Notes: generated by a model from the sequence alone, not told the origin. Shown: positions 33,372 to 42,162, counted from the first letter of the stretch. The stretch is DNA of 64,000 bases from Cyanobacteria bacterium SBLK (GCA_017746715.1 JAGHZQ010000088.1:1-64000); one strand, 5' to 3'. Numbers and translations: made by a program.

Positions 33372-34283
33372 ATGAGTGCTATCAACCCTTACAAGTTAAA
33401 AATCTCGCAACTCCGCGCCCTTGTTGCGGTTGCGGATTGCAAAAATTTCAGTGCGGCAGCCCTTGAATTGGATTTATCGCAATCGACAGTCAGCCACGCG
33501 ATCGCTCAATTGGAGGAAGAGTTGGGCGTACAATTGGTCAAGCGGGGACGACAGGGGGCGCGAGTGACTCCCGTCGGCGATCCGATTGTCGCTCAAGCGA
33601 GGCAGGTTTTACACTTATTGGAGGGAATCGCTCGAGAAGCCAATCGAGAGAAAGGTTTAGATAGCGGATTGGTTAGGATTGCCGCTTTTCGCAGTGCTGC
33701 GACTCACTTATTACCATCAGCGATCGCTCGCCTCCATCGCCACTTTCCCAATATTCAAGTGGATATCGCCGAGTATGGAGAGACTTACGAAATAGAACAT
33801 GCACTCCGACAACGAGAGGTAGATGTGGGGGTAGCTGAGTGTTTTACAGAAGAAGGCTTTTCGACTTGGGCGATCGCGGAAGATGAATATATTGCTCTTT
33901 TCCCTCCTCGCTCTCGAGAAAAATCTCCTCTCACTTGGGAGCGACTCGCTTCTTATCCTTTAATTCTCTCCCGTCACAGCAGTTGCAGCGCCAGAATTCG
34001 CAAATGCTTGCAACAGTCGGACGTTCCCATCGAAATTGCTTACGAAATCCAAGAAGATTCTACCGCGATCGCGATGGTGATGCGAGGGTTAGGTGCAACA
34101 ATTTTACCGCGCATGGCAGCAGAACCCATCCCAACGGGGGTTAAAGTTTGTCAGTTACCCTGTCCTCTCTCTCGCACGATGGGAGCCTCCATTTTAGAAA
34201 ATGCCCTGCATCCTCCGGCAGTTTTCGCTTTTTTAGATGCCCTGAGAAATACCGGACAATTCCGCGAACCGATAGCAGTGTAA
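33372..34283 (+). CDS. LysR-family transcriptional regulator
   Basis: A 303-aa regulator. The N-terminal winged HTH (about 10-70) reads KISQLRALVAVADCKNFSAA and then ALELDLSQSTVSHAIAQLEEEL. The periplasmic-binding-protein-like effector domain covers about 95-295. The inducer is unknown. Neither neighbour is divergent with it (the next gene converges), so no target can be proposed from context. Confidence 0.93.
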   Translation: MSAINPYKLKISQLRALVAVADCKNFSAAALELDLSQSTVSHAIAQLEEELGVQLVKRGRQGARVTPVGDPIVAQARQVLHLLEGIAREANREKGLDSGLVRIAAFRSAATHLLPSAIARLHRHFPNIQVDIAEYGETYEIEHALRQREVDVGVAECFTEEGFSTWAIAEDEYIALFPPRSREKSPLTWERLASYPLILSRHSSCSARIRKCLQQSDVPIEIAYEIQEDSTAIAMVMRGLGATILPRMAAEPIPTGVKVCQLPCPLSRTMGASILENALHPPAVFAFLDALRNTGQFREPIAV

Positions 34284-34295
34284 ATTGCTTTATTA

Positions 34296-34943
34296 TCATA
34301 AATCATACAAGGTTTTAAAGCAATTCACAAAGATTTTCGCTTTGGGATGGGTTGGTTCAAATATCTTGAATTTAACGGCATCGTGTAATTGATTTCCCGG
34401 TTCGTTTTGCCAAGCTAACCATGTATGAATATTCGCTTTATCGGTATGTTTTTCAATAAAGGGCGCACCTTTATTTTTAGCCTCTCGCGTTGCTTCTTTG
34501 GCATAATCCCAAACTGGTTCGCTAGGATCGGGAATGAGATAAGTTAAAAACGTTTCTAACATTCCTCTATTTTGATTATCTGGCATAATCCATACACCAA
34601 ATTTTACACCATTGGGGGCAGTATGAATCAAGCCTGTCTCTGGTATATTTTTAGGAAAATCTGGCATTAAGGGCTTACACAGATTATCCCGAACTGATTG
34701 CCATCGATCTGAGAATTCGGCATCGGCATCAACTATTATTCCCAATGATTTTAAGCCAGATTGCTGTAGAGCGAAGTGAATGCGATCGCTTGTGATATTT
34801 TCATAGCCACCATATTCTTTAATAAAAACAGGGAGCTTATCTTTTTCCCACAGTATACCATTTTTTTCCATCAATTCAGGAATTACTCGTTTATCTTGTT
34901 GACCTTCAACAATTAAGATATTTGGATAATTTTTACTAGCCAT
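34296..34943 (-). CDS. DUF3226 Toprim-like protein, partner of an AAA ATPase
   Basis: A 215-aa protein. The N-terminal half has the Toprim pattern: E13 in ILIVEGQQDKRVIPEL, and D72-x-D74 in GIIVDADAEFSDRW, the usual metal-binding acid set of OLD nucleases and primases. The region NGVKFGVWIMPDNQNRGMLET fits DUF3226. It starts 2 bp after the stop of the AAA gene, indicating coupled translation. The two-gene layout parallels PARIS (AriA ATPase with AriB Toprim nuclease) and OLD-type defence, though AriB belongs to DUF4435. It may act as an RNA or DNA nuclease released on phage trigger. Confidence 0.82.
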   Translation of the reverse strand: MASKNYPNILIVEGQQDKRVIPELMEKNGILWEKDKLPVFIKEYGGYENITSDRIHFALQQSGLKSLGIIVDADAEFSDRWQSVRDNLCKPLMPDFPKNIPETGLIHTAPNGVKFGVWIMPDNQNRGMLETFLTYLIPDPSEPVWDYAKEATREAKNKGAPFIEKHTDKANIHTWLAWQNEPGNQLHDAVKFKIFEPTHPKAKIFVNCFKTLYDL

Positions 34944-34945
34944 AT

Positions 34946-36073
34946 TTAACGCACCTCTATTTCATCTTCAGCAGCAATAACAATTCCTTTACGAGGAAAT
35001 ATAACAGCTTTTTGTTTGTCTTTTTCGATACGCTGAATAGTAATACCGTCCTGCTCCGTTTCTTCTAAACTGGCGATACTGGCTAAACTTTGCCAACAAT
35101 CGCTACTGTGTGTCGTTGCAAAAACCTGTACATCTAGTTTTTTGGACATCTTCCAAATTAATTTCCACATATTGGATAAAGCTGTAAAATGCAAACCCGT
35201 ATCAATTTCATCAACAAGCAAAATTCCTCCTTTTGCGTTGATTAATGCTAATGTTAATCCTAGCATTCTCCAAATTCCATCTCCCAAACTTCCAAGGGGA
35301 ATACGGCGATCGCTATCCGAAAGTCGTGCAAAAAATCCCCCACGAGATCCGATTTTTACGTTTTCACCAACAGTTACAATTCGTTCAATTTTTGGTTCAA
35401 TTGTTTGTAGTGCTTCATAAATAAATGATTCCTCTGGCATCAAAGAAATACTATCAAATAATTTTCCCATTTCTTCACCTGTTAACGAAGATAAGGAAAC
35501 GAATTGTGTTAAGTTTAGACGATCTCGATATTGCAGATCTTTCAAAATATCATCTCCAGGGGATTTAAGAGTTGTCTGCCGATCGGAAATTGTTCCATCT
35601 GAAAATAGGTCTGCTTCCCAAAATTTACTACCTTGTTCCCATATCCACTCAATTTTAAACTGTAATTCTTGTAAATGTTCAAGCGAGGATTGCTCATTTG
35701 AAGATATGGGAATTGTCGTATTTTTTTCAGAGCTTGACATGATTACTCTTTCGTCATGTTGATTATGATTTTTAGCTGAGATTGAGCATTGTGTATCTAA
35801 ATGTATTTCATGTCCAAAAAAAAGAGAGCAGATGTTGAATACTATATCTTTTATATTGCCACTACGATTCTCAACTGCATAATATTCCCCTCGCTCGATT
35901 GTAGATTGGCGAATTACATCAACATGAGTTCGCGATCGCAATAATTGAATCGCTTCTAGGATTGAAGTTTTCCCACTATTATTCATGCCAACCAGAAGAT
36001 TAATTCTCCCTAAGTCTTCAAGTTCAAATGACTTGAAGCGACGAAAATTTTCTATTTTGAGGCTCTTTAGCAT
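34946..36073 (-). CDS. AAA-15/AAA-21 (OLD-like) ATPase of a two-gene defence-like module
   Basis: About 375 aa from ATG 36071-36073 (MLKSLKIENFRRFKSFEL). It is an ABC/RecF-like ATPase with Walker A GMNNSGKTS (29-37), a signature-like GSLGDGIWRMLGLTLALI, Walker B ILLVDEIDTGLH and an H-loop FATTHSSDCW. These features match the AAA_15/AAA_21 proteins found in OLD, PARIS, retron and Gabija-type systems. A Toprim protein follows immediately. I infer that it is the sensor/scaffold half of an abortive-infection pair. Confidence 0.87.
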   Translation of the reverse strand: MLKSLKIENFRRFKSFELEDLGRINLLVGMNNSGKTSILEAIQLLRSRTHVDVIRQSTIERGEYYAVENRSGNIKDIVFNICSLFFGHEIHLDTQCSISAKNHNQHDERVIMSSSEKNTTIPISSNEQSSLEHLQELQFKIEWIWEQGSKFWEADLFSDGTISDRQTTLKSPGDDILKDLQYRDRLNLTQFVSLSSLTGEEMGKLFDSISLMPEESFIYEALQTIEPKIERIVTVGENVKIGSRGGFFARLSDSDRRIPLGSLGDGIWRMLGLTLALINAKGGILLVDEIDTGLHFTALSNMWKLIWKMSKKLDVQVFATTHSSDCWQSLASIASLEETEQDGITIQRIEKDKQKAVIFPRKGIVIAAEDEIEVR

Positions 36074-36168
36074 AAGACAGAACTCGCCCAAACTCTAACC
36101 TGTTATTATACCTCAAAATAGGGAGTCCGATCGCACTCCTCCTATTCCCTTCAAATTGCAATTTTCAC

Positions 36169-36890
36169 CTAATGCTTATTCTCAACTTCCAAGGAAAGCG
36201 ATCGCAACAAACCCTCCCCTGTAATCAATCTTGCCCCTCGTCCGCGCGTAAAATAATTCCATCCCCATTGCACCATTACCCCCAATTTATTATCGAATTC
36301 AATCAAATAATAAATATGGGCAAATACCCAAATCAACCACGCTAAAAAGCCCGATAAACGTAGGTATCCCAAATCCACCACCGCAGAATTTTGACCGATA
36401 ACCGCTAATTTTCCCGCATTGATATAACGGAAAGCCGAGACGCGATTACCCTTTAATTTTTCTTGGATGGCTTTTGCTACATAACTCCCCTGCTGCATGG
36501 CAACGGGAGCAATTCCGGGCAAAGGACGATCGCTTTGATGAGCATAATGAGACAAATCGCCAATAACATAAATATCCGAGTATTTTTTGAGACTTAAATC
36601 CGGCTTCACCATCACCCGACCCGCCCGATCTAACTCCGCCCCCGCGCGATCGCGCAATACCTGCCCCATTTTCGAGGCTTTAACGCCTGCTGCCCAAGCA
36701 TAAAGGGGTAATATCCGCAGGCGACAAACTTGCCGTAGCAACTTGATAAAGAAGGGGTGGAAAAAGATGAAAATTGCGCTTATCAATGAGGGTAACTGTA
36801 ACGATCGCCTTGCCCAAGGCTTTCGCAGCGTAGAGACCTCCAAACCCTCCACCCACAATCACGACATGATGGGGGTTAGATTGGGAGTGA
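36169..36890 (-). pseudogene. ndb: type II NADH dehydrogenase gene with internal deletion and frameshift
   Basis: The upper part reads VVIVGGGFGGLYAAKALGKA and RNFHLFPPLLYQVATASLSPADI, the FAD-binding start of NDH-2. At about 36705 it jumps into a different frame at YAWAAGVKASKMGQVL, continuing with GRVMVKPDLSL, IYVIGDLSHYAHQ and PLPGIAPVAMQQGSYVA to the normal C-terminus. About 230 residues, including the NADH-binding region, are missing and the frame shifts at the junction. It cannot encode a working enzyme. Confidence 0.85.
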
Positions 36891-36976
36891 GCTGCGATTA
36901 CCGTAAAGCGATCGCCATCATTGTAACCACTCTTTCGGGTTCAATCGATCGGTTGCCATCGGGCAAAAGTTAAAAA

Positions 36977-36994
36977 AATGTAAATTGTTGTAAC
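36977..36994 (-). promoter_or_regulatory. HLR1-like site (RpaB box) upstream of psaK
   Basis: On the minus strand the site reads GTTACAACAATTTACATT, matching the HLR1 layout of two (G/T)TTACAWW repeats separated by 2 bp at 15 of 16 positions. It lies just upstream of a -10-like GATAAT at 37000-37005 and replaces the -35 region. RpaB binds HLR1 sites to control photosystem I and high-light genes. Confidence 0.65.
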
Positions 36995-37062
36995 AAAAAG
37001 ATAATAGCGGTTGCAAAGTTTGAGATAAAAATGACTAACGAATTCGTTGAGGAGAACCTAAA

Positions 37063-37326
37063 TTGACTAATTTAATGTTGTTAGCTGCTGCCGTTCCCGC
37101 TACCGTTGCTTGGAGTCCTAAAGTGGGTGCTGTCATGATCGTTTGCAATATTTTGGCGATCGCTTTTGGCAAAGCAACCATCCAAAAACCCAGTGAAGGT
37201 CCCGCTCTTCCCATGCCTGCTATGTTTGGTGGAATGGGTTTCCCTGCTTTGCTGGCAACGACTAGTTTCGGACACGTTCTCGGTTTTGGCGCTATTTTAG
37301 GATTGGCTAGCCTTGGCGTTCTTTAA
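37063..37326 (+). CDS. psaK: photosystem I subunit PsaK
   Basis: An 87-aa thylakoid membrane protein with two helices (about 18-37 and 58-84), ending GFGAILGLASLGVL. The start is TTG 37063 with GAGGAG at 37049-37054; an ATG at 37075 lies downstream without a site. PsaK sits at the PSI periphery and takes part in trimer-edge antenna docking and state transitions. An 11-codon frame (37031-37066) ends overlapping the TTG start, so translation may be coupled. An HLR1-like box upstream and a perfect terminator downstream complete the unit. Confidence 0.93.
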   Translation: MTNLMLLAAAVPATVAWSPKVGAVMIVCNILAIAFGKATIQKPSEGPALPMPAMFGGMGFPALLATTSFGHVLGFGAILGLASLGVL

Positions 37327-37362
37327 GTTTCAATTAATTTAACAAAATCTCGTTAAAAGATT

Positions 37363-37394
37363 AGCTCTCTTGTTCTTTAAGAGAGCTATTTTTG
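37363..37394 (+). terminator. rho-independent terminator of psaK
   Basis: Perfect 9-bp stem AGCTCTCTT (37363-37371) / AAGAGAGCT (37379-37387) with a 7-nt loop, followed by ATTTTTGA. It begins 37 bp after the psaK stop codon. Confidence 0.92.
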
Positions 37395-38297
37395 ATTTTA
37401 AGAAACCCATGCTATTGTTTCTCTTGCCTTGCAGCGAAAAAAGATTGCTTTGGAGGTGACGTGTCGCGAGATTGAGACTCTAACTCGGGCAAGTTTACGA
37501 CAACGATAGTTTTTCTTGATATGAGAATGAATGGGGGAGGGAACATCTCTATTCGGTAAAAAGCAGGGCGATCGGTTGCAACCATTATGCCCCTATGGTT
37601 TTACTGTTTTGAGATGCCCCCGTATCGGGAGCTAAACGTGCGGAAAGCATTCAGATATAAAAAGGGCGATTGCGAGAACCGAGTGCTCTCGCAATTGCTC
37701 CCCAGCAATATCGAGGTGTTCTACGAGCAATAATAGTGCTAAGTCATTTCGCCGATCTAGGGGATGACGATAATCTTGTGCAAATCTTTACATTATTTAC
37801 CTTTATTTTAAAGTTTTAATTAAACGGTTCGATCGCGATCGGTTATTTTTTACCCACAGTAGAGAATTTTTAAGATAAATTCCCTGACTTCTGGCAAGAC
37901 AAGGATTTTCACAAGTTTTTTCTCAATTTATATTCAAACCTTCACGAGTTTTTCACAACTATAGTGTAAGGCAGATTTTTGAGAAAATTTACAACAATAT
38001 TTCCCACTTTTCCCCAATTAAATTACGGAAAAAGCGGAGAAGAATACAGGCAAAAAAATATAAATATCCGTAAAAGTACGGACGTGAAAACAAGGACGTT
38101 TTGTCGGGTACTTTCTTTAAATGAACTGGACTTACGCAGTGTCACGCGCTTTCATTCGAAATTTGGGGAGAATCAGAGAACTGGGAGTCTGGAAGTCCCC
38201 CAAACTTGGGGGATTTAGGGGACGGATGCGTAAGTCCTATGAATTTGACAGCGATCGCCAAGATTGCCACGAGCAACATTCGCGATCGCAACAATTC
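37395..38297. other. 900-bp non-coding region with a duplicated leader and a MITE
   Basis: No credible gene is present. The part 37670-38085 is a diverged copy of 39090-39540, the region upstream of the PEP-CTERM gene. Shared landmarks are a hairpin (GCGATTGCGAGA/TCTCGCAATTGC), the phrase AAATCTTTAC and GATTTTAAAGTTTTAA-like text, and later TTTTCACAAGTTTTT. A MITE occupies 38128-38237. The stretch 37395-37670, where the copy's gene would be expected, shows no open frame. Confidence 0.65.
38128..38237. mobile_element. 110-bp MITE with GGACTTACGCA terminal inverted repeats
   Basis: Left end GGACTTACGCA (38128-38138) and right end TGCGTAAGTCC (38227-38237) are perfect 11-bp inverted repeats. 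An internal palindrome (TCCCCCAAACTTGGGGGA) is included. There is no coding capacity. Ends of this sequence are familiar from non-autonomous cyanobacterial elements. No clear target-site duplication is visible. Confidence 0.8.
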
Positions 38298-39047
38298 CTA
38301 TGAGTGCGAGCGACGAATGCGTGTCGCCCCCAAAGCGGTTATTCCCAATAATGCTAAAGTCGTAGTGGGTTCGGGGACGGGGATCGGGCTATCGGTGACA
38401 CCGCGAACGACAAAAACAGTATCGTTATAATCCTTATCGCCACCATTCCAGAGATCTTCAAAACCAATCAAGACAAAATCATCGATTGTATAGGCTAAAA
38501 CGTGGGGAAAACCATCGGGATTTTCTGTGGGATCGAAACCAAAAAAGTTCTGTCCGCCATTTTTGCCATTTGACTTGAGGAAGAATTCGATATAAGTTTC
38601 GCCTTCGAAGTCTCCCAAACTGACACCTTGACCCAAGGATAAAGGACCGTCACTGTTTCTCAGGATACTATTGGGAGAAGAAATATCATCGAAAATGATT
38701 TCCTTGGTCGTACCGCTATCTGTTGAATAAAAGAGTTGGTTGCGATAACCCGCTCCTTCATTGATAAAGTAGACTTCAACATCATTAACCCCCCCTTCCC
38801 AGCGCAAATTTGCAAGATCGACTGTTGGTAAATCGATCGCATCCATCAAGTTTCTCTCTTTGTTGATTAGATCGTTGAAGAGTTTCCATTGGTCGTATTC
38901 CAAGTGCATGAAGTCATCGCTTGCACTTTCGTATTGAGCGTCATAGGTATCGCGACTGACGGAATTTGCCATGGCATCGGATGCAGAGAATACAGTTGCA
39001 ATAGCAGTTATAGCAGTTAAGAGACCACTTAATACATTTAGTTTCAT
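38298..39047 (-). CDS. secreted PEP-CTERM protein with DUF4114 domain
   Basis: A 249-aa protein with an N-terminal signal peptide (about 1-27, ending SDAMANS) and a DUF4114 domain near 170-215 (VLIGFEDLWNGGDKDYNDTVFVV, the acidic Ca2+-type loop). The C-terminal PEP-CTERM tail has VPEP, a hydrophobic helix and RIRRSHS. The tail is recognised by an exosortase (EpsH/XrtB type), which anchors or releases the protein at the cell surface, usually with exopolysaccharide production. No exosortase gene is in the window. It has a long hairpin-containing leader (39090 onward). Confidence 0.88.
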   Translation of the reverse strand: MKLNVLSGLLTAITAIATVFSASDAMANSVSRDTYDAQYESASDDFMHLEYDQWKLFNDLINKERNLMDAIDLPTVDLANLRWEGGVNDVEVYFINEGAGYRNQLFYSTDSGTTKEIIFDDISSPNSILRNSDGPLSLGQGVSLGDFEGETYIEFFLKSNGKNGGQNFFGFDPTENPDGFPHVLAYTIDDFVLIGFEDLWNGGDKDYNDTVFVVRGVTDSPIPVPEPTTTLALLGITALGATRIRRSHS

Positions 39048-39089
39048 GTTGATTTTCCTGTTCCTTTGAGTTCAAGAGTGTAACAAGCG

Positions 39090-39540
39090 ATCGCAAGAAA
39101 GAAGAGCAATCGCGAGAATCAAAGTCCTCGCAATCGCTCCAAAACATTATTGAAGTACATGACTATCATCTTAGTGTTAAGCCATTTGGCTGACTAGGGA
39201 GTAATGGCAATCTTTTCGAAATCTTTACGCGATCGAGCTTGATTTTAAAGTTTTAATAAATCGACTATACAAAACACAAAAAAAATTGTTTCTTGGATAT
39301 ATTTCTGTATTTTTTGTTGTAAAAACAATGTCAAATATCATTTATTTTAAAGACTTACAAGGATCGTTGAAGTATTTTCTATTTTTCATTTTCTATTTTC
39401 ACAAGTTTTTCATTATTTTAGTATATGGCAAATTTTCAAGAAAATTTAAAACAATAATTTTCATTTTTTCTAAGTAGAAAACGAAAAAATGAGGAAAATA
39501 ACATCAGCAAAATAGCGTAAGTATGCGTAAAAATGCAGGA
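39090..39540. repeat. second copy of the duplicated leader region
   Basis: This region is upstream of the PEP-CTERM gene and aligns with 37670-38085 over most of its length, including the hairpin GCAATCGCGAG/CTCGCAATCGC and the phrase GGCAATCTTTTCGAAATCTTTAC. Divergence is moderate with small indels. It probably contains the promoter and 5' leader of the minus-strand gene. Confidence 0.6.
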
Positions 39541-39785
39541 GGGAGCAAGGGAAGCATCGGGAGCGGAGGAAGAAGAATTTTGCAGGCAAAGCCTAAGTTC
39601 GGACAAGAATCCAGGATGGTTTTGCGGAGTATCGAGCGATCGCAAAAAATCCGAGACATTCAACTGATTCAATTTTGGAATAATCGAACAAAAGGGGCGA
39701 TCGCATTTGATGGCATAATAATGATGGATAATCTGTCTATCTCACGAACTCTGACTCATCATAAAATTCTTGTCCATCGGCTATC

Positions 39786-40487
39786 ATGAAGCACAAAACA
39801 ATTTTTCGGGCGCTATTTGAGGAAAGAAGATCGACGGTTGTTAAGAATGAGGCTCTCGTTCGCTCTCTCAACTGGGATGAATCTTTTTTGCTCGAGTTTC
39901 TCGCGGGAACGCAGGATGTCGAAAATGAGATGTTTTTTAAACGAGTCTTGGCAACCATGCCGGTAGATTTTCAAATTGCCTACTGGCAACAGATATCGAG
40001 GGAATTAAAACAGGTCACTTTAGCGTCTGTTTCCAACACCGAAGGACAAGAAAAAGAGCGTCCGGAAGAGAGAATGAATGCGATCGCTGAAAAAGTTGAG
40101 GTCAGTGTAGAGGAGTTGAAATTATTGCTCGATGAGATGCCTGTACTGCTTGAAGAATCCATGAATAAGCCTTTCATTAACGAACTCGTGTCGGAAGTGG
40201 CTTGGCGCAAAATTGAAGCGATGATGGCGATTTGTCTGGAAGATAAAACAGAGGAACTATTAAGGGAAAGGGCGAAGGAAATCAAACCTCGATATCTACC
40301 TTGGGAAACTTTTCAGGATATTATCCAAGGCAATCGACTGCTTTTACATATGAGAGAAGTTGAGGAATTAAAGGTGTATATCGATTACGAGCTACCCGAT
40401 CGCTATTCGATACTTGAATGGGCCAATGTTTTTATGCACTTCAATCAGGATTTGCGATCGCTTGGAGATCATCGCGATCGCGATTGA
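39786..40487 (+). CDS. helical hypothetical protein
   Basis: A 233-aa soluble protein, almost entirely alpha-helical and acidic, with segments such as EEKVEVSVEELKLLLDEMPVLL-like helices (about 100-125) and AWRKIEAMMAICLEDKTEELL. No domain is recognised and no membrane or signal segment is present. The C-terminus ends in HIP1-derived residues (GDHRDRD). It lies between noncoding repeats and the broken PAS gene, as in an accessory region. Confidence 0.6.
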   Translation: MKHKTIFRALFEERRSTVVKNEALVRSLNWDESFLLEFLAGTQDVENEMFFKRVLATMPVDFQIAYWQQISRELKQVTLASVSNTEGQEKERPEERMNAIAEKVEVSVEELKLLLDEMPVLLEESMNKPFINELVSEVAWRKIEAMMAICLEDKTEELLRERAKEIKPRYLPWETFQDIIQGNRLLLHMREVEELKVYIDYELPDRYSILEWANVFMHFNQDLRSLGDHRDRD

Positions 40488-40571
40488 AGACGGGATGAAT
40501 TGCGCCGATTCAAAAATGAAACGCAACACGGTTGGGGTGCGTTACGCTGTCGCTAACTGCACCCTACTCCT

Positions 40572-41054
40572 TTAATCTACAAAACGGTTGGTTTCTTCTG
40601 TCACGAAATCAATACCCAAGCGACAGGTTATTCCACCAAACTCAATCAATTGTATAGTAGTTCCAAGTAAGAATGAGACAAATATTTGCTCAAGCCCTGT
40701 GACAGCAAGGATCGAGTGTCTCAATCTAAATCGAAATGACTATATATCAGCTACCAAGTTCATTACTTTGCGTCGCCAGTCTTCCCCATCTTTATACTAG
40801 TTCATGGCTTTAAATTCATAATTGGTCAATTTTCCGTCCATGCGTAGTAGCCGCTTTCTTTGTTCCAATTCCTCCGGAAAGTTGAGGATAGCCAGATTTT
40901 CTCCGACAAACCGATCGAGAGTTTTTTGATTAGCTTTTAATCCTGCATTATTGGTAAATAAAAGCATCTCATCGTGCATGGCAATGATATAACCAGGATG
41001 AGGAAAATAACAGAAACTATTCATGTCGATTTCTTGGCAACTTAGAACTTCCAT
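40572..41054 (-). pseudogene. broken duplicate of the PAS-domain gene at 41137
   Basis: The copy reads like its neighbour (HPGYIIAMHDEMLLFTNNAG, then FVGENLAILNFPEELEQRKR) up to KAMN, where the Trp codon has become TAG. Beyond it YKDGEDWRRKV continues in frame, then an 84-88 bp insertion (40655-40742) interrupts it, then IEFGGITCRLGIDFVTEETN resumes to the common end. The first 26 codons of the parent are absent too. The duplicated unit has a spacing of 565 bp and includes the trailing GTTGGGGTGCGTTACGCTGT sequence. Confidence 0.88.
40655..40742. mobile_element. tiny MITE (about 88 bp) flanked by TA inside the PAS pseudogene
   Basis: Comparison with the intact copy at 41220 defines the insert exactly. 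Its ends form imperfect 24-bp inverted repeats: GTAGTTCCAAGTAAGAATGA(GACA) at the left and the complement of (TGTC)TCAATCTAAATCGAAATGAC at the right, 17 of 24 positions matching. TA dinucleotides flank it, the target duplication of IS630/Tc1-mariner elements. Confidence 0.8.
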
Positions 41055-41136
41055 AAAACGACGATTTTTTTTTGAGCATTGAATAATATTTTGAGGTTGG
41101 GGTGCGTTACGCTGTCGCTAACTGCACCCTACTCCT

Positions 41137-41595
41137 TTAATCTACAAAACGGTTGGTTTCTTCTGCCATTAAATCAATACCCAAGCGACAGGTTATTCCG
41201 CCAAACTCAATCAATTGTATATCGGCTACAAAGTTCATTTTTTTCCGTCGCCAGTCTTTCCCATCTTTATACCAGTTCATGGCTTTATATTCATAATTAG
41301 TCAATTTTCCATCCATTCGTAGCAGTCGCTTTCTTTGTTCAAATTCCTCTGGAAAATTGAGGGTAGCAGCATTTTCCCCGACAAACTGATCGAGAGTTTT
41401 TTGATTGGCTTTTAATGCGGCATTATTGGCCAATAAAAGCATCTCATTGTGCATAGCAATGATATAACCGGGATGAGGAGAACGATAGAAATCATTCATG
41501 TCGATTTCGTGACGATTTAGGGTTTCCATAAAACGACGATTTTCCTCTTCTTGACGAACTTGACTTTTCATGATTTCTTGATTAACGGAGTACAT
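41137..41595 (-). CDS. PAS-fold domain protein
   Basis: A 152-aa protein. A short coiled coil (about 5-28) precedes a PAS-like domain (about 33-148): DFYRSPHPGYIIAMHNEMLL, NKALKANQ-type helix, VGENAATLNFPEEFEQRKRL, and the last strands IQLIEFGGITCRLGIDLMAEE. Stand-alone PAS proteins sense small ligands or redox state and pass signals to partners. Upstream, 21 bp away on the same strand, lies a small gene. The tandem duplicate on its left is broken. Confidence 0.75.
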   Translation of the reverse strand: MYSVNQEIMKSQVRQEEENRRFMETLNRHEIDMNDFYRSPHPGYIIAMHNEMLLLANNAALKANQKTLDQFVGENAATLNFPEEFEQRKRLLRMDGKLTNYEYKAMNWYKDGKDWRRKKMNFVADIQLIEFGGITCRLGIDLMAEETNRFVD

Positions 41596-41616
41596 TAAAG
41601 GCTCATTCGTAAATGC

Positions 41617-41871
41617 TCAAAATAATTGATTATTCAAATATATCGAGACGGCTGCTATACGTAATTGCTTGATGGCATCTTTAAGCACATTATAATGCTC
41701 GCTAATCTGGAGGGCAAGGAAAACATTCTGACAATGGATGACGATTTCCGCGAGGTAAGGTGGACTATACTTAACCTCGATCGCGATCGCCCCCATTCCC
41801 ATCCCCGAATGGAGTTCGGGAATCGCGCATAACTCAAGGAAACGCTGAATTAGGACATCGGAAAAGTTCAT
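41617..41871 (-). CDS. small hypothetical protein preceding the PAS gene
   Basis: An 84-aa protein starting MNFSDVLIQRFLELCAIPEL, with a central strand region (AIAIEVKYSPPYLAEIVIHC) and a C-terminal helix. No family is recognised. Its end is 21 bp from the PAS gene, suggesting one transcript. It could be real or a partial gene. Confidence 0.5.
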   Translation of the reverse strand: MNFSDVLIQRFLELCAIPELHSGMGMGAIAIEVKYSPPYLAEIVIHCQNVFLALQISEHYNVLKDAIKQLRIAAVSIYLNNQLF

Positions 41872-42162
41872 AGCTGCATTAACAAAGTGTTAAAGAGGAA
41901 CGATTTTTAATTGTACCTCTTTAGGTTATCCTTCTCCGTGAGATTCAGGTGAATTTATCTCAGTACTTGCGGGTAGTTCTCTCCCAATTCAAAAAAGGCA
42001 AAATCTCACGGTCGTGGAGCGTGACTTTAGCTGTATCGCAATCCATTTTAATAGATTTTTTGTATGAGACAGGGATTTTCAATCTCTGGTGGATCGACAA
42101 CAAGAAAGATAATATCATAAAGCTCATTGTCTTAACCTCCATTGAATTCAGAACAGATACGA

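Noticed and set aside
36719..36858. N-terminus of a separate gene reading MWVEGLEVSTLRKPWARR
   Set aside because: It is an out-of-frame reading of the NDH-2 FAD-binding segment; the locus is one pseudogene.
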